From an uncultured Pseudomonadota bacterium (GTDB taxonomy: Bacteria; Pseudomonadota; Gammaproteobacteria; Steroidobacterales; Steroidobacteraceae): DNA of 34,221 bases. Every line of letters starts with the position of its first letter. Within the stretch, counting starts at the first letter, position 1. A model generated the notes under the pieces. That model saw nothing but the letters and a program-made list of their open reading frames with translations, searched no databases and was not told the DNA's origin. The position numbers were made by a program, and so were the translations under genes. Of this stretch, positions 25,710 to 34,164 are shown one piece after another. Location: NCBI GenBank assembly GCA_902826635.1, contig CADEFQ010000001.1, positions 141,482-175,702 of the forward strand, read 5' to 3'.

Positions 25710-26608
25710 ACGACGCGGACGGCATCGGCGCGCGCCTGTTCGTCGCGCTCCAGTACCTGCTGCCCCAGCATGGCCTGTCGCGGCTCGTGCATGCGCTCAC
25801 GCGCGTGCGCGTACGCTGGATCAAGAACGGGCTCATCCGCGCCTTCATGCGCGGCTTCAAGCCGGACCTGTCGGACGCCATCGAGGCGGATCCCTGCGCC
25901 TACCCGACCTTCAACGCGTTCTTCACGCGCGCGCTGCGCGACGACGCGCGCGCGATCGCGCCGGGCGCCGACGCCATTGCCTCCCCCGTCGACGGCACGG
26001 TGAGCGAATGCGGCCCGATCCGCGGCGATCGACTGCTGCAGGCGAAAGGGCACGATTTCACGCTCGATGCGCTGCTTGCCGGCCGCGAGATCGCGCGCCG
26101 ATTCGAGGGCGGCCAGTTCGCGACGATCTACCTCGCGCCCTACAACTACCACCGCATCCACATGCCGCTCGCGGGCACGCTCACCGAAACCTGGTACGTG
26201 CCGGGCTGGCTCTTCAGTGTGAACCGGACCACCGCGACGCACGTCGCCGGTCTTTTCGCGCGCAACGAGCGCGTGATCTGCGCCTTCGACGGGGCGCTGC
26301 CGTTCGCGCTCGTCCTCGTCGGCGCGCTCAACGTCGGCAGCATGGCGACGGTGTGGCACGGCGAGGTCACCCCGCGGCGGCCGCGCACGCTCGCGAGCCT
26401 GCCGATCGATGCGGTCGCGCCGGGCACGGCCGCGCCCCGGACCCTGGCGAAGGGCGCGGAAATGGGCCGCTTCAACATGGGCTCGACCGTGATCCTGCTG
26501 CTGCCCCCCGGCCGCGCGCAGTGGGACGGATCGCTCGCCGCCGGCCGCATCGTGCGGGTCGGCGAGCGCATCGGCGCCTTCGTGCCGCCGAAGCTCACCG
26601 GGCCCTGA
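25706..26608 (+). CDS. psd: Phosphatidylserine decarboxylase proenzyme
   Basis: Decarboxylates phosphatidylserine to phosphatidylethanolamine at the inner membrane. The 300-aa proenzyme carries the self-cleavage motif as MGST (FNMGSTV) in place of the usual LGST; S260 becomes the pyruvoyl group of the alpha subunit. D96 in SPVDGTV and H149/H152 in YNYHRIHMP match the known autocatalytic and active-site residues. The start at 25706 overlaps the SCO stop. In enterobacteria psd also lies near epmA, so this neighbourhood is conserved. Confidence 0.97.
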   Translation: MNDADGIGARLFVALQYLLPQHGLSRLVHALTRVRVRWIKNGLIRAFMRGFKPDLSDAIEADPCAYPTFNAFFTRALRDDARAIAPGADAIASPVDGTVSECGPIRGDRLLQAKGHDFTLDALLAGREIARRFEGGQFATIYLAPYNYHRIHMPLAGTLTETWYVPGWLFSVNRTTATHVAGLFARNERVICAFDGALPFALVLVGALNVGSMATVWHGEVTPRRPRTLASLPIDAVAPGTAAPRTLAKGAEMGRFNMGSTVILLLPPGRAQWDGSLAAGRIVRVGERIGAFVPPKLTGP

Positions 26609-26621
26609 GCAGGCGCCGACG

Positions 26622-27587
26622 ATGGATCGCGCCGACTTCGCCCCCAGCGCCTCCCTCGGGCAACTCGCGCGACGCGCCGCGGCGTTCGCGGGCGCGCGGA
26701 GCTTCTTTCACGAGCGCGGAGTCATGGAAGTCGACCCGCCCGCGCTGGTGAACGCGCCCGTGACCGACGTGAACATCCATTCCGCCGAAGTGCGGCTGCC
26801 CGGCGCCGGCGCGCGCTATGCGCTGCACACCTCTCCCGAGTACGCGATGAAACGCCTGCTCGCGGCCGGCAGCGGCGACATCTATTTCCTGGGGCACGTG
26901 TACCGCGGCGCCGAGCGGGGGCGCCTGCACAATCCGGAATTCACGCTGATCGAGTGGTATCGCCGCGGTTCGACGCTCGAGCGGCTGATGCAGGAAGTCG
27001 CCGATCTCGTCGCGCGGCTCGCCGGCCGTGCCTTCGGGATCGAGCACGTCAGCTATCGCGCGGCGTTCCTGCGCGAGACGGGGGCCGACCCGCTCGACGC
27101 GCCGCTCGAGGCGCTCGCGGCCCTGGCGGCGAAGCTCGGGCTCGACGCGCGGGAAATTGCCGCGAGTGCCCGCGACGAGCTGCTGGAACTGATCATGGGC
27201 GCACAAGTGGGGCCGCGCCTCGGTCGCGGGCGCCTGACGTTCGTGCACGGCTATCCCGCGACGCAGGCGGCGCTCGCCCGCCTCGACCCGGCCGATCCGC
27301 GGGTCGCGCTGCGCTTCGAGCTCTATGCCGAAGGCATCGAGCTCGCGAACGGATTCGATGAGCTCGTCGACGCCGGCGAGCAGCGCGCTCGCTTCCTCGC
27401 CGATCAGCGTGAGCGGGCCCGCCGCGGGTTGCCGGTCGGTCCGATCGATGAACGGCTGCTCGCTGCGCTCGCGGCGGGGCTTCCGGCGTGCGTCGGAGTG
27501 GCCGTCGGCTTCGATCGGGTATTGATGGTTGCGGAAGGCGCGCAGCGCATCGATGAGGTGCTGCCATTCGTACTGGAGCACGCATGA
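26622..27587 (+). CDS. epmA: EF-P--(R)-beta-lysine ligase
   Basis: EpmA (GenX/PoxA/YjeA) is a shortened class II lysyl-tRNA synthetase-like enzyme that attaches (R)-beta-lysine to lysine 34 of elongation factor P. The 321-aa protein has class II motif 2 (FLGHVYRGAERGRLHNPEFTLIEW) and motif 3 (GVAVGFDRVLMV), the lysine-pocket segment YAEGIELANGFDEL, and lacks the N-terminal anticodon-binding domain of LysS, as expected. It starts 13 bp after psd. Its partners efp and epmB lie within 2.2 kb. The stop codon is embedded in ATGA, which opens a 7-codon ORF leading to msrC. Confidence 0.97.
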   Translation: MDRADFAPSASLGQLARRAAAFAGARSFFHERGVMEVDPPALVNAPVTDVNIHSAEVRLPGAGARYALHTSPEYAMKRLLAAGSGDIYFLGHVYRGAERGRLHNPEFTLIEWYRRGSTLERLMQEVADLVARLAGRAFGIEHVSYRAAFLRETGADPLDAPLEALAALAAKLGLDAREIAASARDELLELIMGAQVGPRLGRGRLTFVHGYPATQAALARLDPADPRVALRFELYAEGIELANGFDELVDAGEQRARFLADQRERARRGLPVGPIDERLLAALAAGLPACVGVAVGFDRVLMVAEGAQRIDEVLPFVLEHA

Positions 27588-27607
27588 GTGCATTGGGAGT
27601 GCCATGA
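27584..27607 (+). other. Seven-codon relay ORF between epmA and msrC
   Basis: ATG at 27584 overlaps the epmA stop as ATGA, reads MSALGVP and stops at 27605-27607, where its TGA overlaps the msrC ATG at 27604, again as ATGA. A ribosome could therefore pass from epmA to msrC by two successive stop-start steps. The msrC Shine-Dalgarno GGGAG (27595-27599) lies inside it. The ORF may be chance; its exact fit at both ends is the only evidence. Confidence 0.3.
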
Positions 27608-28128
27608 GTTTCGCCGGCAGCCACTACGACTTTTCCGACAAGGCCCGCGCCTACGGCGAACTCGCGCGCGATCTTGGCGCGTTGCTGGCCGGCGAGCGCC
27701 ACTGGATCGCGAACACGGCGAACGCCACGGCCCTGATCTTCGATGCGCTGCCCGACCTCAACTGGGCCGGCGTCTACGTGCCGACGACGAACGCGTCAGG
27801 CGTCCGCGAGCTCGTCGTGGGGCCGTTCCAGGGCAAACCCGCCTGCGTGCGCATCGCGATGGGAAGCGGCGTCTGCGGCACGGCGGCCGCGCGGCGCGAG
27901 ACGATCGTCGTGCCGGACGTGACCGCATTCGACGGCCACATCGCCTGCGACTCGGCCTCGCGGTCCGAAATCGTGATCCCGTTGCTCCGGGCCGGGCACG
28001 CCGACGCGGCGTTCGTCGGCGTCATGGACCTCGACAGCCCGCGCCTCGCGCGCTTCGACGACGCCGATCGCGCGGGGCTCGAGCGCATGGCGGCGATCCT
28101 CGCCGCCGCGTGCGACTGGCCGGCCTGA
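27604..28128 (+). CDS. msrC: Free methionine-(R)-sulfoxide reductase (GAF domain)
   Basis: fRMsr enzymes reduce free L-methionine-(R)-sulfoxide with electrons from thioredoxin. The 174-aa GAF-domain protein has all three conserved cysteines: C81 (GKPACVRI), C91 (GSGVCGTA) and C115 (GHIACDS), matching C84, C94 and C118 of E. coli YebR/MsrC, plus the GVMDLDSP signature. These cysteines separate it from sensory GAF domains. ATG 27604 follows GGGAG and gives the normal family length. It sits between epmA and the convergent efp, 18 bp from the efp stop. A link to EF-P modification is not known. Confidence 0.94.
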   Translation: MSFAGSHYDFSDKARAYGELARDLGALLAGERHWIANTANATALIFDALPDLNWAGVYVPTTNASGVRELVVGPFQGKPACVRIAMGSGVCGTAAARRETIVVPDVTAFDGHIACDSASRSEIVIPLLRAGHADAAFVGVMDLDSPRLARFDDADRAGLERMAAILAAACDWPA

Positions 28129-28146
28129 TTCGCCGGCGCGCGGGCC

Positions 28147-28716
28147 TCAGCCCTTCGCGCGCGAAACGTACTCGCCCGTGCGCGTGTCGATGCGCAGGGT
28201 TTCGCCTTCGTTGATGAACAGCGGTACGCGCACCACGGCGCCCGTCTCGAGCTTCGCGGACTTCTGGCCGCCCGTCGCGGTGTCGCCGCGCAGGCCGGGA
28301 TCGGTCTCGACGACTTTCAGCTCGATGTGCGGCGGCGGCGTGACCTGCAGCGGCACGCCGTTCCACAGCGTCACCATGCAGACGGTGCCGTCCTTGAGCC
28401 ACTGCGCGGCATCCCCGACCGCCTGCTTGCCCGCGGTGTGTTGCTCGAAACTGTCGGGCACCATGAAGTGCCAGAAATCGCCGTCCTGATACAGGTATTG
28501 CATGTCGACGTCGATCACGTCGGCGGCCTCGGCGGTATCGCCCGACTTGAAGGTGCGCTCGATCGTGCGGCCCGTCTTCAGGTTGCGGATCCTCACGCGG
28601 TTGAACGCCTGGCCCTTGCCGGGCTTGACGAATTCGTTCTCGACCACGGAATACGGGTCGCCGTCGAGCAGGAGTTTGACGCCGGCGCGAAATTCGCTGG
28701 TGTTGTAAGTAGTCAT
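28147..28716 (-). CDS. efp: Elongation factor P
   Basis: EF-P enters the ribosomal E site and relieves stalling at polyproline stretches. The 189-aa protein has the KOW-like domain I with the modified lysine K34 in VKPGKGQAF, and the domain III signature [29 protein letters not shown]34 together with epmA and epmB shows the beta-lysylation type rather than arginine-rhamnosylation (EarP). The ATG at 28716 (MTTYNTSEF) is the family start; an upstream in-frame ATG at 28767 would add 17 atypical residues and run into epmB. Divergent from epmB across 38 bp. Confidence 0.98.
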   Translation of the reverse strand: MTTYNTSEFRAGVKLLLDGDPYSVVENEFVKPGKGQAFNRVRIRNLKTGRTIERTFKSGDTAEAADVIDVDMQYLYQDGDFWHFMVPDSFEQHTAGKQAVGDAAQWLKDGTVCMVTLWNGVPLQVTPPPHIELKVVETDPGLRGDTATGGQKSAKLETGAVVRVPLFINEGETLRIDTRTGEYVSRAKG

Positions 28717-28754
28717 GGGTATCCCCAGAATCGGGGCCGCGAAAAAGGGCGCAA
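28717..28754. promoter_or_regulatory. Divergent efp/epmB intergenic region
   Basis: These 38 bp separate the efp and epmB start codons. GGGGAT on the minus strand can serve as the efp ribosome binding site and AAAGGG (28742-28747) as that of epmB. There is too little room for two full separate promoters, so at least one must overlap the opposing coding region. No clear -10 is assigned. The efp-yjeK divergent layout matches enterobacteria. Confidence 0.4.
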
Positions 28755-29762
28755 ATGATACCGGCAAGACTTGAAGGCCGCCACCGGCGATCGTGGCGGG
28801 AGGAACTGGCGGACGCCATCACCGACCCCAGGGAACTGCTCGAGATCCTTGCGCTCGACCCGGCCTGGCTCTCGCCCGCGCTCGCCGCGGCAGCGCGCTT
28901 TCGCCTGCGGGTTCCCCGGTCGTACGTGAGCCGCATGCGCCCGGCCGATCCGCGCGATCCGCTGCTGCGCCAGGTGCTGCCGCTCGGCGAGGAGCTGCTC
29001 GACGCCCCCGGCTACAGCGGCGATCCGCTCGGCGAGGCCGGCGCCAACCGGGCGCCGGGGCTGCTGCACAAATACCGCGGTCGCGCCCTCCTCGTGACGA
29101 CCGGCGCCTGCGCCGTGCATTGTCGCTACTGCTTTCGCCGGGAATTCCCCTATGACGCGCAGACGTCCGGGGGCGGGCGCTGGGCCGAAGCGCTCGCCGC
29201 GCTCGCCGCCGATGCGAGCATCGAGGAACTCATCCTGAGTGGCGGCGATCCGCTGTCGTTGTCGAATGCGAGGCTCGCGGCGCTCACCGCGAGCCTCGCC
29301 CCGATCGCGCACCTGAAGCGGCTGCGCGTGCACACGCGCACGCCGGTGGTACTGCCCTCGCGCATCGACGACGAATTCCTGCAATGGCTCGCACAGCTCG
29401 CCTGGCCCGCAGTCGTCGTCGTGCACGTCAATCACGCGCGCGAGATCGATGCCGATGTCGCGGCAGGCTTTGCGCGGATCCGCGCGACGGGCGCGCAGCT
29501 GCTCAATCAATCGGTACTGCTCGCGGGTGTCAACGACGACGAGGACACGCTCGCGGCGCTGTCCACGGCGCTCTTCGCCGTCGGCGCACTGCCGTACTAC
29601 CTGCACCTGCTCGACCGCGTGCGAGGTGCGTCACATTTCGACGTGTCCGAAGCGCGCGGCCGCGAACTCGTGCGGAAAATAAGTGCCCGATTGCCGGGAT
29701 ACCTCGTGCCGAAGTTGGTGCGCGAGGAGGCCGGCGCAACGGGCAAAACTGTTCTGAGCTGA
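28755..29762 (+). CDS. epmB: EF-P--lysine 2,3-aminomutase
   Basis: EpmB (YjeK) is a radical-SAM, PLP-dependent enzyme that converts L-alpha-lysine to (R)-beta-lysine for EpmA. The 335-aa protein has the cluster-binding C119-AVH-C123-RY-C126 (CxxxCxxC) followed by FRREFPY, the [10 protein letters not shown] segment and the C-terminal [14 protein letters not shown] region with a final GKT, where the PLP lysine is expected. The N-terminus ([22 protein letters not shown]) is the EpmB-specific start and it lacks the long extensions of catabolic lysine aminomutases. The stop at 29760-29762 lies inside a repeat element. Confidence 0.96.
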   Translation: MIPARLEGRHRRSWREELADAITDPRELLEILALDPAWLSPALAAAARFRLRVPRSYVSRMRPADPRDPLLRQVLPLGEELLDAPGYSGDPLGEAGANRAPGLLHKYRGRALLVTTGACAVHCRYCFRREFPYDAQTSGGGRWAEALAALAADASIEELILSGGDPLSLSNARLAALTASLAPIAHLKRLRVHTRTPVVLPSRIDDEFLQWLAQLAWPAVVVVHVNHAREIDADVAAGFARIRATGAQLLNQSVLLAGVNDDEDTLAALSTALFAVGALPYYLHLLDRVRGASHFDVSEARGRELVRKISARLPGYLVPKLVREEAGATGKTVLS

Positions 29763-29844
29763 GAGCTCAGAGCTGAGAGCTCAGAGCCAGAAGCGTTGGC
29801 TACTTCCGCGACGCCTCTGGCTGTAAGCTCTCAGCTCTCAGCTC
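29757..29844. repeat. AGCTGAGAGCTCAG tandem/inverted repeat
   Basis: The 14-mer AGCTGAGAGCTCAG occurs twice in perfect tandem (29757-29770, 29771-29784). The segment 29770-29790 then pairs with 29817-29837 (19 of 21 positions), and the right arm continues with a further inverted copy of the CTCAGCTC core to 29844. The result is a strong hairpin with loop 29791-29816. It overlaps the epmB stop codon and covers the region where the next gene would have to start. A related sequence occurs at the far end of that gene (31896-31919). It is not a classical terminator because no T-run follows. A REP-like or small mobile repeat is likely. Confidence 0.88.
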
Positions 29845-31916
29845 GTGGAGTTTCCGCCCTGTCCGATTCATCCATCGTCCCCCTGATCGTATTCGCGCCG
29901 TCGCGCGATCCGGTCGAGGCCATCAACTCGCATTTGCGCCGCGCGGGACATGCGGTGCATTGCACCTGGATTCCTGCGCTCGGCGATCTCGGTGACGCGC
30001 TGACCCAGCTCAATCCCGAGCTCCTGATCTGCCAGCCCCAGGCCAACGGCGAATTGTCCGCCGTGGCCGCCGTGCGCACGCAGCTTGCGCCGGAAGTGCC
30101 GCTGATCGCGCTGCTCGACACCGCCGACGACGACGCGATCGCCGCCGCGCTCGCAGTCGGCGCACGCGATGCCGTCACGCTCGCACGGCCGGACCGCCTG
30201 CGCGCAGTGATCGAACGCGAGCTGCGCAGCTTCCGCCTCGAGCGTGCGCTCAACACGACGCTGCAATCGGCGCGTGACTACCGCAAGCAGCTCGAGACGG
30301 TGCTGCAGCGTTCCAACGACGCGATCGCGCAGGTCCAGGAAGGCATCATCGTCGATGCGAACACGTCGTGGCTCGGCGTGTTTGGCTTTGCGAGCGCCAG
30401 CCTCGTCGTGGGCCAGCCGCTGATGGATCTGTTCGAGGAGTCGTCGCACACCGCGCTCAAGGGCGCGCTCGTCGCGTGCCTGCAGGGTCGCTGGACCGAC
30501 CATGTGCTGAAAGCAGAGGCGCTGCGCGCGGACGGCGGCGTGCTGCCCCTCGAGTTCGTGCTGTCACAGGGCGAGTTCGACGGCGAACCCTGCGTGCGGC
30601 TCATCGTACCGGCGCGCAAGCGGGACGAACGCGAACTCGCGAACGAGCTCGCCGATTCCGTCCGCCGCGATCCTGCGACCGGCCTCCTCTACCGCAGGCC
30701 GCTCCTTGAAACGATCGGCGCCCGCATCGCCACACCGGCGCGCGGCGGCGTGCGCTATCTCGCCTTGCTGCGGCTCGACAAGTTCGCCGCGATCGAGAAG
30801 GAAATCGGGGCCCTCGCGAGCGAGCAACTCGTGATCGAACTCGCGGCGATGCTGCGCGAGCAGACGACCCCGACGGACGTCACGGGCCGCTTCAGCGGCA
30901 CCTCGTTCCTGCTGCTGCTCGAGCGCGGCAATGAACGCGACGTCGAGACCTGGGCCGAACAGTGCGTCGCGCGGGTGTCGAAACATGTGTTTCACGTCGG
31001 CACGAAGACGCTCGGCGCGACCTGCTCGATCGGCCTCGGCGTCGTTCCGCACGGCAATCCGCATCTCGATGACGCGATCCTTGATGCCGTCGACGCCTGC
31101 CGCCGCGCGCGCCACCAGGGCGGCGCGCGCGTCGCGATGCTCGACCGCGCCGACACCGATTCGCGCGTGCAGGCCTATGACCAGGTCTGGGTCAAGCACA
31201 TCAAGGCGGCGCTGATGGAAAATCGCTTCCGCCTGGTGCAACAGCCGGTGGCGTCGCTGCGCGGGGACGATCCGCAGATGTTCGACGTGCTCGTGCGCAT
31301 GCTCGATCACCAGAAAAAAGAGGTGCTGCCGGCGGATTTCATGGCCGCCGCGGCGCGCAATGACCTGCTGCGCAACATCGACCGCTGGGTCGTGGGGGCC
31401 TCGCTGTCATTCGCGGCGCAGCGCCGCCCCGGCTGCCTGTTCGTGCGCCTCGCGAAAGACAGCCTGCTCGATCCCTCCTTCCCCGGCTGGCTCGACGGAC
31501 AGCGCAAGGCGACGAACGCCGACCCCGCGCGCGTGTGCTTTCAGGTCACGGAGGAAATCGCCGCGGCGTACATCAAGCAGATCATGCAGCTCGCGAACGC
31601 CGTCAAGTCGCGCGGCTTCCGGTTCGCGATCGAACGCTTCGGCGGCGGCCGCGACCCGAAGGGCCTGCTCGAATCGATGCCGATCGACTTCATCAAGATC
31701 GACGGCGCGCTGATCCAGGGTCTCGCCGGCAACGTCGAGCTGCAACAGCAGGTTCGGGCGCTGGTCGACGCCGCAACGAAACGTGGCATCGAGACGATTG
31801 CCGAGCGCGTCGAGGACGCAAACACGATGGCCGTGCTGTGGCAGCTCGGCGTGCAGTTCATCCAGGGCTACTTCGTCCACGCCCCGGAAGACGTGGAGCT
31901 CAGGGCTGAGGGTTGA
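29796..31916 (+). CDS. FimX-like degenerate GGDEF/EAL protein
   Basis: Likely a c-di-GMP-binding effector for type IV pili rather than an enzyme. From the TTG at 29796 (706 aa): receiver-like domain 27-145; PAS 165-275; GGDEF-like domain 285-450 with SGTSF (367-371) in place of GGDEF; EAL-like domain 465-700 with DVL for EAL, ERFGGG for DDFGTG, but KIDG kept. FimX of Pseudomonas and Xanthomonas has the same architecture and similar decay and binds c-di-GMP through its EAL domain. The first 20 residues are encoded by the repeat hairpin, so the true start may be the CTG at 29859 with GGAG before it, or the repeat may have replaced the native start. The last residues and stop lie in a second repeat and overlap parC by 17 bp. 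Confidence 0.88.
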   Translation: MATSATPLAVSSQLSARGVSALSDSSIVPLIVFAPSRDPVEAINSHLRRAGHAVHCTWIPALGDLGDALTQLNPELLICQPQANGELSAVAAVRTQLAPEVPLIALLDTADDDAIAAALAVGARDAVTLARPDRLRAVIERELRSFRLERALNTTLQSARDYRKQLETVLQRSNDAIAQVQEGIIVDANTSWLGVFGFASASLVVGQPLMDLFEESSHTALKGALVACLQGRWTDHVLKAEALRADGGVLPLEFVLSQGEFDGEPCVRLIVPARKRDERELANELADSVRRDPATGLLYRRPLLETIGARIATPARGGVRYLALLRLDKFAAIEKEIGALASEQLVIELAAMLREQTTPTDVTGRFSGTSFLLLLERGNERDVETWAEQCVARVSKHVFHVGTKTLGATCSIGLGVVPHGNPHLDDAILDAVDACRRARHQGGARVAMLDRADTDSRVQAYDQVWVKHIKAALMENRFRLVQQPVASLRGDDPQMFDVLVRMLDHQKKEVLPADFMAAAARNDLLRNIDRWVVGASLSFAAQRRPGCLFVRLAKDSLLDPSFPGWLDGQRKATNADPARVCFQVTEEIAAAYIKQIMQLANAVKSRGFRFAIERFGGGRDPKGLLESMPIDFIKIDGALIQGLAGNVELQQQVRALVDAATKRGIETIAERVEDANTMAVLWQLGVQFIQGYFVHAPEDVELRAEG
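29847..29850 (+). promoter_or_regulatory. Shine-Dalgarno GGAG before a possible CTG start
   Basis: GGAG lies 8 nt before an in-frame CTG at 29859, whose product would begin [14 protein letters not shown], close to where I expect the receiver domain of the FimX-like protein to start. It follows directly after the repeat element. There is no ATG, GTG or TTG in the right place, so this site bears on the start choice. Confidence 0.4.
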
Positions 31917-31919
31917 GGG
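31896..31919. repeat. GAGCTCAGGGCTGAGGG-type repeat at shared stop codons
   Basis: This 24-bp segment starts with GAGCTCAG, as in the repeat at 29757-29844, and continues as GGCTGA, GGGTTGA, GGG. It encodes ELRAEG and the stop of the FimX-like gene on plus, and the last residues (TLNPQP) and stop of parC on minus. Both genes therefore end inside it. Confidence 0.65.
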
Positions 31920-34164
31920 TGGCAACGCCCTCGAGCCGCTGCACGGTCCGCCATCCGCGCGGCAACACGGCGCCGCGCTGCGCGCGCTCGCCGCGATAAT
32001 CCTTCAGCTCCGCGATCGAAAGCGTCATGCGCCGATCGCCCGACAGCACGATGAGCGAGCCGCCGGGCGGCACGACCGCAATGCCGGTGAGCACTTCTTC
32101 CCGCGACTCGGCCTTCTTGCCCGGAATGCCGAACAGCTTGTTGCCCTTGCCTTTCGGCAGCTCGGGCACCTCTGCGGCCGGAAACACCAGCAGCTTGCCT
32201 TCGCTGCTCACGACCGCGACGAGTGACTCGGCCGATGGCACCGGCACCGGCGGCAACACGAGCGAATTCGTGGGCACCGACAGCACCGCCTTGCCCGCCT
32301 TGCGATCCGTCAGGAGTTCCTTGATGCGCACCGTGAAACCATAGCCGGCGTCCGACGCGAGCAGCCACAGATCCTCGGGTTCAGCCATCAGTACGCCCGC
32401 GAACTTCGCGCCATCCGGCGGGTCGAGTCGCCCCGACAGCGGCTCGCCCTGTCCGCGCGCCGAGGGCAAGGTGTGCGCCGCGAGGCTGTAGGCGCGCCCC
32501 GTGCTGTCGATGAAAATCGCGGGTTGCAGGCTGCGCCCGCGCGCCATCGCCTGGAACGCATCGCCGCTCTTGTACGAGAGCGTGAGCGGATCGATTTCGT
32601 GCCCCTTGGCGGCGCGCACCCAGCCGGCCGTAGAAAGCACGACCGTGACCGGCTCGTTCGTGAGCAGTTCCTTCTCGTCGATCGCCTGCGCGGCCTCGCG
32701 CTCCACGATTTTCGAACGCCGGTCGTCGCCGTACTTCTCGGCGTCCGCGCGCAGTTCATCGGCCACGAGCCGGCGCAGCTTCGCCTTCCCCTTGAGCGTG
32801 GCCTCGAGGTCGTCGCGCTCGTCCGACAGTGCCTTCTGCTCCTCGCGGATCTTCATTTCCTCGAGCTTCGCGAGGTGGCGCAGCTTCGTCTCGAGGATCG
32901 CCTCGGCCTGCTCTTCGGAGAGCTCGAAGCGCTTCATCAGCACGGGCTTCGGCTCGTCCTCGCGGCGGATGATGCGGATCACTTCATCGAGATTGAGGTA
33001 GACCGCGAGCAGGCCGTCGAGGATGTGCAGGCGCCGCGCGACCTTGTCGAGCCGCCATTCGAGCCGTCGGCGCACGGTGGCGATGCGGAACTCGAGCCAG
33101 CCCGCCAGCAGGTCGCGCAGCCCCATGACCCGCGGCCGGCCGTCGAGGTCGATCACGTTGAGATTGACGCGGTAGTTGCGCTCGAGGTCGGTGGTCGCGA
33201 ACAGGTGCGCCATCAGCTGTTCGAGATCGACCCGGTTCGAGCGTGGCACGATCACGAGACGGGTCGGGTTCTGGTGATCCGATTCGTCGCGCAGGTCCTC
33301 GACCATCGGCAGCTTCTTCGCGCGCATCTGCTCCGCGATCTGCTCCTGGACGCGGCTGCCCGACACCTGGTGCGGCAGGCGCGAGATCACGACGTTACCT
33401 TCCTCGATCTCGTAGACGGCGCGCGCCTTGAAGCTGCCGACGCCCTGGTCGTAGAACTGGACGAGATCGGCGCGCGGCGAGACGATCTCGGCGCCGGTCG
33501 GCAGGTCGGGCCCCTTCACGAACTTCATCAGCGCGCGCGTGGTTGCCTCGGGCTCCTCGAGCAGGTGCAGGCAGGCCGCGGCGACTTCGCGCAGGTTGTG
33601 CGGCGGTACGTCGGTCGCCATGCCGACCGCAATGCCAGAGGTGCCGTTCAGCAACAGGTTCGGCAAGCGCGCCGGCAACATCACCGGCTCTTCGAGCGTG
33701 CCGTCGAAGTTCGGTTGCCAGTCGACCGTGCCGTCGCCGAGCTCGCGCAGCAGCACTTCCGCGTAGCGCGTCAGCTTCGCCTCGGTGTAGCGCATCGCGG
33801 CGAACGACTTCGGATCGTCGGATGAACCCCAGTTGCCCTGACCGTCGATGATCGGGTAGCGATACGAGAACGACTGCGCCATCAGCACCATCGCCTCGTA
33901 GCAGGCGCTGTCGCCGTGCGGATGGAACTTGCCGATCACGTCGCCGACCGTACGCGCCGATTTCTTGTGCTTCGACGCCGCGGAGAGCCCGAGTTCGCTC
34001 ATCGCATAGGTGATGCGGCGCTGCACCGGCTTCAGGCCGTCGCCGAGCGCGGGCAGCGCGCGGTCAAGGATCACGTACATCGAATAGTCGAGGTACGCCT
34101 TTTCGGTGAAGGTCCTGAGCGCCTGCTTCTCGATGCCTTCGAAGTTGAGTTCCTGGTCCTGCAT
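31900..34164 (-). CDS. parC: DNA topoisomerase IV subunit A
   Basis: ParC with ParE decatenates daughter chromosomes. The 754-aa protein has the winged-helix breakage-reunion domain with catalytic Y126 in [11 protein letters not shown], the quinolone-determining region [12 protein letters not shown] with S86 and E90 in the susceptible state, the coiled-coil and tower regions, and a C-terminal beta-pinwheel without a GyrA box, which separates it from GyrA. The ATG at 34164 is preferred over an upstream TTG (34191). The final TLNPQP is encoded by a repeat shared with the convergent gene, so the natural C-terminus may have been changed by it. Confidence 0.98.
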   Translation of the reverse strand: MQDQELNFEGIEKQALRTFTEKAYLDYSMYVILDRALPALGDGLKPVQRRITYAMSELGLSAASKHKKSARTVGDVIGKFHPHGDSACYEAMVLMAQSFSYRYPIIDGQGNWGSSDDPKSFAAMRYTEAKLTRYAEVLLRELGDGTVDWQPNFDGTLEEPVMLPARLPNLLLNGTSGIAVGMATDVPPHNLREVAAACLHLLEEPEATTRALMKFVKGPDLPTGAEIVSPRADLVQFYDQGVGSFKARAVYEIEEGNVVISRLPHQVSGSRVQEQIAEQMRAKKLPMVEDLRDESDHQNPTRLVIVPRSNRVDLEQLMAHLFATTDLERNYRVNLNVIDLDGRPRVMGLRDLLAGWLEFRIATVRRRLEWRLDKVARRLHILDGLLAVYLNLDEVIRIIRREDEPKPVLMKRFELSEEQAEAILETKLRHLAKLEEMKIREEQKALSDERDDLEATLKGKAKLRRLVADELRADAEKYGDDRRSKIVEREAAQAIDEKELLTNEPVTVVLSTAGWVRAAKGHEIDPLTLSYKSGDAFQAMARGRSLQPAIFIDSTGRAYSLAAHTLPSARGQGEPLSGRLDPPDGAKFAGVLMAEPEDLWLLASDAGYGFTVRIKELLTDRKAGKAVLSVPTNSLVLPPVPVPSAESLVAVVSSEGKLLVFPAAEVPELPKGKGNKLFGIPGKKAESREEVLTGIAVVPPGGSLIVLSGDRRMTLSIAELKDYRGERAQRGAVLPRGWRTVQRLEGVATLNPQP

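Noticed and set aside
26622..27587. Truncated lysyl-tRNA synthetase pseudogene
   Set aside because: Lack of the anticodon-binding domain is normal for EpmA, motifs 2 and 3 are intact, and efp/epmB are adjacent.
27604..28128. Sensory GAF-domain protein
   Set aside because: The three cysteines at the exact fRMsr positions and the stand-alone domain length point to the enzyme.
29757..29844. CRISPR-like array
   Set aside because: Only a 14-bp unit in direct tandem with no spacers, plus an inverted copy; no cas genes nearby.
29757..29844. Rho-independent terminator for epmB
   Set aside because: The hairpin is strong but no T-run follows on either strand.
32473..33825. 450-codon plus-strand open frame opposite parC
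   Set aside because: Antisense to conserved topoisomerase sequence; no independent evidence.
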